The notes under the pieces are model-generated. The model ran no database searches. It was given only the letters and a program-made list of their open reading frames with translations, and was not told the DNA's origin. Positions 59,650 through 64,000 of a stretch of 64,000 bases of DNA are shown here, in pieces (positions within the stretch are counted from its first letter, which is position 1; each line of letters opens with the position of its first letter). The stretch comes from Streptomyces sp. CG 926 (GTDB taxonomy: Bacteria; Actinomycetota; Actinomycetes; Streptomycetales; Streptomycetaceae): contig NZ_QGGZ01000001.1 in the NCBI RefSeq assembly GCF_003148825.1, forward strand, positions 806,001 through 870,000, in the 5' to 3' direction. A program made the translations under genes and the position numbers.

Positions 59650-60714
59650 TCAGCGCGCGGTGCGGGTGTGGACGTAGTCCACCAGGCGGGTCAGCGCGTC
59701 CGGGTCGGTCGTCGGGAGGACGCCGTGGCCCAGGTTGAAGACGTGGCCCTCCAGGCCGGCGGCGGCCGCGAGGACCTCGTCCGTCTTGGCCTCGACCGCC
59801 TCGGGGGTGGAGAAGAGCACCGCCGGGTCCAGGTTGCCCTGGAGCGCCTTGCCGGGGCCGACCCGGCGCACGGCCTCGTCGAGCGAGACCCGGTAGTCGA
59901 CGCCCATGACGTCCGCGCCGGCCTCGCCCATGAGGCCGAGGAGCTCGCCCGTGCCCACGCCGAAGTGGATCCGCGGGACTCCGTAGGAGGCGACGGACTC
60001 CAGGACCTTCGCGGACGCGGGCATCACCGAGCGGCGGTAGTCCGCCGGCGCGAGGGCGCCGACCCAGGAGTCGAAGAGCTGGATCGCGGAGGCGCCGGCC
60101 TCGATCTGGACCTTCAGGAAGGCGGAGGTGATCTCCGCGAGGCGGTCCAGGAGGTCGGCCCACAGCTGCGGGTCCCCGTACATGAGGGCCTTGGTGTGCT
60201 CGTGGTTCTTGGACGGGCCGCCCTCGACCAGGTAGCTCGCGAGGGTGAAAGGCGCGCCCGCGAATCCGATCAACGGCGTGGCACCCAGTTCACCCGTGAG
60301 CATGCCGATCGCCTCGGTGACGTACGAGACGTCCTCAGGGGTGAGGTCGCGCAGCTGTGCGAGGTCCTCGCGGCGGCGGATCGGCTGGGCGACGACCGGG
60401 CCGATGCCCGGCTTGATGTCCAGGTCGACGCCGATGGCCTTCAGCGGGACCACGATGTCCGAGAAGAAGATCGCCGCGTCCACCTTGTGGCGGCGCACCG
60501 GCTGCAGCGTGATCTCGGTGACCAGGTCGGGCCGCATGCAGGACTCCAGCATCTGCGTGCCCTCGCGCAGCTTGCGGTACTCCGGGAGTGAGCGTCCCGC
60601 CTGCCGCATGAACCACACCGGGGTGTGCGGCACCGGCTCCCGCCGGCACGCCTTCAGGAAGGCGGAATCGTACGTCTGACTCGGCTGGCCCGTGGGGCGG
60701 GTGTTGGCGCTCAC
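59650..60714 (-). CDS. hemE: Uroporphyrinogen decarboxylase
   Basis: 354 residues from GTG 60714; the frame upstream is not conserved-looking. [16 protein letters not shown] near residue 33, [16 protein letters not shown] near 80, [17 protein letters not shown] near 147, [16 protein letters not shown] near 208, and [17 protein letters not shown] near 325 are the signature segments. It converts uroporphyrinogen III to coproporphyrinogen III, feeding the CgoX/HemQ route also encoded in this window. No Shine-Dalgarno sequence is visible, so a leaderless message is possible. Confidence 0.97.
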   Translation of the reverse strand: MSANTRPTGQPSQTYDSAFLKACRREPVPHTPVWFMRQAGRSLPEYRKLREGTQMLESCMRPDLVTEITLQPVRRHKVDAAIFFSDIVVPLKAIGVDLDIKPGIGPVVAQPIRRREDLAQLRDLTPEDVSYVTEAIGMLTGELGATPLIGFAGAPFTLASYLVEGGPSKNHEHTKALMYGDPQLWADLLDRLAEITSAFLKVQIEAGASAIQLFDSWVGALAPADYRRSVMPASAKVLESVASYGVPRIHFGVGTGELLGLMGEAGADVMGVDYRVSLDEAVRRVGPGKALQGNLDPAVLFSTPEAVEAKTDEVLAAAAGLEGHVFNLGHGVLPTTDPDALTRLVDYVHTRTAR

Positions 60715-60805
60715 GACCCAAATCTTCGCACGTACGAAGAAGTGTCCGACCCGGCGAGGGTGTCCCTGCGCCGCACGGGCGCTCGTTCCGCCTAGTCTTC
60801 CCCGC

Positions 60806-61462
60806 ATGGCTGCGGCTCAGGGACGATTTTCAGATGGCGCCGAGGGTACGGACAGCGCGAAGGAGAGCTCCGTCCCGCTCCCGTTCCGGCGGGCGGTCGA
60901 GGGCTTGAAGAAGGCCCGGCTGCGTCCGGGCATCGAGATCGACCCCACGAAACCGCCCCAGAGACTGGCGCCGCACGCCTATGCCCTGGAGGCCGCGGTG
61001 GTGGACGGCGAGGAGGACCTGGCCGACGGCCGGCTCATCCTGCTGCACGATCCGTCCGGGCACGACGCCTGGCAGGGGACCTTCCGGCTGGTGACGCTGG
61101 TGCGCGCGGAGCTGGAGCCGGAGATGGCCGCGGACCCGCTGCTGCCCGAGGTGTGCTGGTCCTGGCTGACCGGGGCGCTGGAGGCGCGCGGGCTGGCGTA
61201 CGGGGAGGCGAGCGGCACCGTGACCATGGCGGGCTCGCACTACTTCGGCGGGCTCGCGGAGCGGCGGCCGGCCACGCAGATCGAGATCAGGGCCTCGTGG
61301 ACGCCGCGCGAGGGCGTGGGCGGGGTGCCGGACACCTCGGCGCACCTCCTGGCGTGGTGCGAACTGTTGTGCCAGGTCGCGGGGCTGCCGCCGGTGGGTC
61401 CGACGGACACGGCGACGGGTGTGGTCTCCCTGCCACAGCGTCGCGGCCCGCACCACCCGTAG
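60806..61462 (+). CDS. DUF3000 protein
   Basis: 218 residues; ATG 60806. Features: [51 protein letters not shown] and [14 protein letters not shown]. These match the actinobacterial DUF3000 family, whose function is unknown. TAGTCT at 60793-60798 is 7 bases before the ATG and no Shine-Dalgarno is present, so the message is probably leaderless. It is divergent from hemE; conserved between hemE and whiI in streptomycetes. Confidence 0.88.
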   Translation: MAAAQGRFSDGAEGTDSAKESSVPLPFRRAVEGLKKARLRPGIEIDPTKPPQRLAPHAYALEAAVVDGEEDLADGRLILLHDPSGHDAWQGTFRLVTLVRAELEPEMAADPLLPEVCWSWLTGALEARGLAYGEASGTVTMAGSHYFGGLAERRPATQIEIRASWTPREGVGGVPDTSAHLLAWCELLCQVAGLPPVGPTDTATGVVSLPQRRGPHHP

Positions 61463-61735
61463 CCGTGGGGCCGGACGGCCGTCGGGTTCGGCGTACGCCG
61501 CAGAACGACTGATCGAAGAACTGGGCGGACGGTCGAAAGACGGCGTCCCTTGCGGGCTTCTGATCAACCGATGATCGATCGTGCGTCCGAATTGCCCGAA
61601 TTGTTACTCACCAAATCGTGATCATTCCCTAAAGCCGGGCGGGTGACGTGCCGAAGGAGTGGGTGACCATCCGCACGGTTCGCACCGGCTTCCTTCCCCG
61701 AGCCGGCCGTCCCGCCACTCCCCCAGGAGGCCTAG
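61463..61735. other. whiI upstream regulatory region
   Basis: 273 bp without a gene. It holds an AT-richer stretch (61590-61632, with AATTGTTACTCACCAAATCG) unusual for this chromosome, several GATC-centred short palindromes, and the sigma-WhiG-like promoter listed separately. The leader from about 61665 to the GTG ends with CAGGAGGCCTAG, a strong ribosome site. Confidence 0.6.
61630..61657 (+). promoter_or_regulatory. Sigma-WhiG-type promoter of whiI
   Basis: TAAA (61630-61633), 16-nt spacer, GCCGAAGG (61650-61657). Known: the WhiG/FliA-class consensus is TAAA-N15/16-GCCGATAA, and whiI is a known WhiG target in Streptomyces. The -35 matches exactly and the -10 matches at the first five positions. 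Predicted start point is near 61664. Confidence 0.75.
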
Positions 61736-62398
61736 GTGTCCGTTCTTCTCGAGCAGCCCGCAAGCCTGGTCGCCTACCGCCCGAACAAGCCGACGGCCAT
61801 GGTCGTCGTGGCCGACCCGCGCGTCCGCTCCACCGTGACCCGTCATCTGTGGGCCCTCGGAGTACGTGACGTGATCGAGGCGTCGTCCATCGCGGAGGCC
61901 CGCCCCCGCGTCGGCAGCCCGCGCGACATCTGCGTGGCCGACGTACACCTGCCCGACGGCTCCGGTCTCACCCTGCTCTCCGAGACCCGGGCCGCCGGTT
62001 GGCCCAACGGCCTGGCCCTGTCCGCCGCCGACGACATCGGCGCCGTGCGCAACGCCCTCGCGGGCGGCGTCAAGGGCTACGTCGTCACCGGTACGCGGAC
62101 CAACATCGGGCTCCCCACCCGGCCCGGCGCCGCCCCCATCGGCGCTGCCGCCGCCCGTATGCACCGCCGCCCCCCGGGTGCCCCGAGCCACCCGGGCGGC
62201 TACCGAGAGCTCTCCGGCCGCGAGGTCGAGGTCCTGCGCCTCGTCGCGGAGGGCCAGTCCAACAAGGCCATCGGCGTCTCGATGGGCCTGTCCGCCCTGA
62301 CCGTCAAGTCCCACCTCGCCCGCATCGCCCGCAAGCTGGGCACCGGTGACCGCGCCGGAATGGTCGCCGTGGCGCTGCGCACCGGGATCATCCACTGA
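61736..62398 (+). CDS. whiI: Sporulation response-regulator-like protein WhiI
   Basis: 220 residues, GTG start after CAGGAGGCCTAG. The receiver domain has VVVADPRVRSTVTRHL (only one acid where receivers usually have two), CVADVHLPDGSG (phospho-site Asp), LALSAADD and GVKGYVVTG. The LuxR-type helix-turn-helix is LSGREVEVLRLVAEGQSNKA with LTVKSHLARIARKLG. Known: WhiI is an atypical response regulator that partners BldM in sporogenic hyphae. The incomplete acidic pocket, the hemE/DUF3000 neighbours and the WhiG-type promoter all support this name. Confidence 0.88.
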   Translation: MSVLLEQPASLVAYRPNKPTAMVVVADPRVRSTVTRHLWALGVRDVIEASSIAEARPRVGSPRDICVADVHLPDGSGLTLLSETRAAGWPNGLALSAADDIGAVRNALAGGVKGYVVTGTRTNIGLPTRPGAAPIGAAAARMHRRPPGAPSHPGGYRELSGREVEVLRLVAEGQSNKAIGVSMGLSALTVKSHLARIARKLGTGDRAGMVAVALRTGIIH

Positions 62399-62500
62399 CC
62401 GCGGGCCCCGGCCCCCGGATATCCGCCCCGGGAGCCGCTGCCGGGAAACCTGCCGGGAGACCCCCGGAATACCCCGGGAAAACGCCCCGCATACCGCCCG

Positions 62501-62532
62501 CGCCCGTCGACGGAACGTTCCGGCGACGGGCG
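62501..62532 (+). terminator. Hairpin between whiI and rnd
   Basis: CGCCCGTCG (62501-62509) pairs with CGACGGGCG (62524-62532); the inner CGGAACGTTCCG (62511-62522) is itself a perfect palindrome. It is followed 28 bp later by the rnd start, and probably ends whiI transcription. Confidence 0.6.
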
Positions 62533-62547
62533 CGTCGTATACACGGA

Positions 62548-62560
62548 TACCCTTGACCGG
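62548..62560 (+). promoter_or_regulatory. Possible -10 box for leaderless rnd
   Basis: TACCCT at 62548-62553 lies 7 bases before the GTG at 62560, with no Shine-Dalgarno sequence between. This is the arrangement of a leaderless transcript. Confidence 0.4.
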
Positions 62561-63843
62561 TGACCGACGCCCAAGATCCCGCAGCAGACCTGCGCACCAC
62601 CACCGGGGGCGGCCCCTCGGACGACGTCGTTGTTCCGCCCGGTGGGCTGCCGACCCCCTTGTTGGAGCCCCGTGAGGGGATTCCTCCGGTGGTCGCCGAC
62701 GCGGACGCCCTCGCCGAAGTGGTCGCGGCCTTCGCCGCGGGCACCGGCCCCGTCGCCGTCGACGCCGAACGGGCCTCCGGGTACCGCTACGGCCAGCGCG
62801 CCTACCTGGTGCAGCTGCGCCGTGAGGGTGCGGGGTCCGCGTTGATCGACCCGGTCGGCTGCCCCGACCTGTCCGCACTGGGCGAAGCCCTGTCCGGCAC
62901 CGAATGGATCCTGCACGCCGCCACCCAGGACCTGCCCTGCCTGCGCGAAATAGGCATGGTGCCCACCTCCCTGTTCGACACCGAGCTGGCCGGCCGCCTC
63001 GCCGGTTTCCCCCGGGTCGGACTCGGCGCGATGGTCGAGAGCGTGCTCGGCTACGCGCTGGAGAAGGGCCACTCGGCCGTCGACTGGTCCACCCGCCCGC
63101 TCCCCGAGCCGTGGCTGCGCTACGCCGCCCTGGACGTGGAGCTGCTGGTGGACCTGCGGGACGCGCTGGAGAAGGAACTGGACCGCCAGGGCAAGCTGGA
63201 ATGGGCCCACCAGGAGTTCGACGCCATCGCCTCCGCCCCGCCCGCCCCGCCGCGCAAGGACCCGTGGCGCCGTACGTCCGGCATGCACAAGGTGCGCCGC
63301 CGCCGGCAGATGGCGGTCGTACGGGAGCTGTGGGAGTCCCGCGACCGGATCGCGCAGCGGCGTGACGTGTCGCCGGGCAAGGTACTGGGCGACGCCGCGA
63401 TCGTCGAGGCCGCGCTCGCCCTGCCGGCCAACGTGCACACCCTGTCCGCCCTGCCCGGCTACGGGCAGCGGATGGGCCGGCGGCAGCTGGACCAGTGGAT
63501 GGCCGCCGTGGACCGGGCGAAGGCCCTGCCCGAGAACGAGCTGCCGCAGCCCGGGGCGACCCCGGCCGGTCCCCCGCCGCCGCGCTCCTGGGTGGACAAG
63601 GACCCGGCGGCCGCGGCCCGGCTCTCGGCGGCCCGTGCGGCCGTCTCCGCGCTGGCGGAGGAACTGAACCTGCCCCAGGAGAACCTGATCACCCCGGACA
63701 CGGTCCGCCGGCTCTGCTGGGAGCCGCCGCAGCGGCTGCAGCCGGACGCCGTGACGGAGGTCCTGGCGGGCTACGGTGCCCGCCCCTGGCAGATCGAACT
63801 GGTGACCCCCGTCCTGGTCACGGCCCTGTCGGCCACGGCCTGA
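62560..63843 (+). CDS. rnd: Ribonuclease D
   Basis: 427 residues, GTG start. The DEDD exonuclease domain has VAVDAERASGYRYGQRAYLV (first acidic pair), ILHAATQDLPCL (second Asp) and SAVDWSTRPLPEPWLRYAALD with YAALDVELL (last Tyr-Asp). An HRDC-like helical domain follows (QMAVVRELWESRDRIAQRRD). A Pro-rich linker and a second helical unit complete the C-terminus. It trims 3' ends of structured RNAs such as tRNA precursors. Cytosolic. Confidence 0.93.
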   Translation: MTDAQDPAADLRTTTGGGPSDDVVVPPGGLPTPLLEPREGIPPVVADADALAEVVAAFAAGTGPVAVDAERASGYRYGQRAYLVQLRREGAGSALIDPVGCPDLSALGEALSGTEWILHAATQDLPCLREIGMVPTSLFDTELAGRLAGFPRVGLGAMVESVLGYALEKGHSAVDWSTRPLPEPWLRYAALDVELLVDLRDALEKELDRQGKLEWAHQEFDAIASAPPAPPRKDPWRRTSGMHKVRRRRQMAVVRELWESRDRIAQRRDVSPGKVLGDAAIVEAALALPANVHTLSALPGYGQRMGRRQLDQWMAAVDRAKALPENELPQPGATPAGPPPPRSWVDKDPAAAARLSAARAAVSALAEELNLPQENLITPDTVRRLCWEPPQRLQPDAVTEVLAGYGARPWQIELVTPVLVTALSATA

Positions 63844-64000
63844 CCCGGTAGGCCCGGCGGAGGTCCGCCGGGCCCAGCCGGGCCACCCGGGCCCACCCAT
63901 GGGGTTCTCGGTCCTCGACGGGGCCGAGGACCCCTTCGTCGTCCCGGTAGCCGCTACCGGGATCGCCCCCTCGACCTCGCCGTGCCTCGGCCGATGCTCG
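63844..64000. other. Downstream region to window end, with a hairpin
   Basis: GGCCCGGCGGA and TCCGCCGGGCC (63851-63861 and 63864-63874) form an 11-bp hairpin shortly after rnd, the probable terminator. The last 100 bp include further short inverted repeats (for example CCCGGTAGCCGCTACCGGG). A plus-strand frame from ATG 63899 stays open to the end, but it is too short to judge. Confidence 0.5.

Noticed and set aside
63899..64000. Start of a new gene at ATG 63899
   Set aside because: Only 34 codons are visible, with no ribosome site and several hairpins in the same stretch.
1..64000. Mobile element, prophage or attachment site
   Set aside because: No transposase, integrase, tRNA-flanking repeat or terminal inverted repeat was found, and base composition is even across the window.

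Overview
The window is very GC-rich chromosomal DNA with dense, short-spaced, often start/stop-overlapping genes, many GTG starts, a four-gene conservon and the sporulation regulator whiI beside hemE. This points to Streptomyces or a very close relative. No rRNA, tRNA, CRISPR array, transposase or integrase was seen.

Layout. (1) 1-9158: one tightly coupled operon of two TRAFAC-type GTPases, a large GAP1-like protein, a 42-residue membrane peptide, and a vWA / PP2C / kinase triad of the TerY-P type. Tail-to-tail with it, 9283-11114 holds two minus-strand genes sharing a short N/G/I-rich motif that looks like a bacterial amyloid-signalling motif. (2) 11510-16857: five overlapping genes (OleA-like condensing enzyme, glycosyltransferase, adenylate-forming enzyme, cytochrome P450, OleD-like reductase) forming a probable small lipid or beta-lactone-type pathway. 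(3) 16847-20601: a conservon (cvnABCD). (4) 20792-26645: a 1498-residue solenoid-Hsp70-pseudoprotease fusion and a soluble Ser/Thr kinase. (5) 26860-30822: a candidate RiPP cluster: an unannotated 40-residue ORF, a B12 radical-SAM peptide C-methyltransferase, a DUF5825 protein and an MFS exporter. (6) 30868-35799: housekeeping genes (msrB, murC, a RibD-type reductase, zapE, OsmC). (7) 35851-48291: an amidohydrolase with a collagen-like insert beside a P450; secreted proteins, a PhoX-like protein, PPK2, a polysaccharide deacetylase lipoprotein, a discoidin metallophosphoesterase, an MFS carrier and an AIM24 protein. (8) 48363-53477: a PTH2-like protein, an MNIO (DUF692) enzyme translationally coupled to a membrane protein ending in a Gly/Ser/Cys tail with eight cysteines, and a secreted S33 peptidase. 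(9) 53608-63843: haem synthesis (hemQ, cgoX, hemE), a DUF4349 lipoprotein, a CoA-disulfide-reductase-like flavoprotein, an SGNH hydrolase, DUF3000, whiI behind a promoter matching the sigma-WhiG consensus, and ribonuclease D.

The most interesting items are the GTPase/GAP1/TerY-P system with its motif-sharing neighbours, the radical-SAM RiPP locus with its short ORF, the MNIO enzyme coupled to a Cys-tailed membrane protein, and the Hsp70-pseudoprotease/kinase pair. All functions are inferred from sequence alone; no database search was possible.
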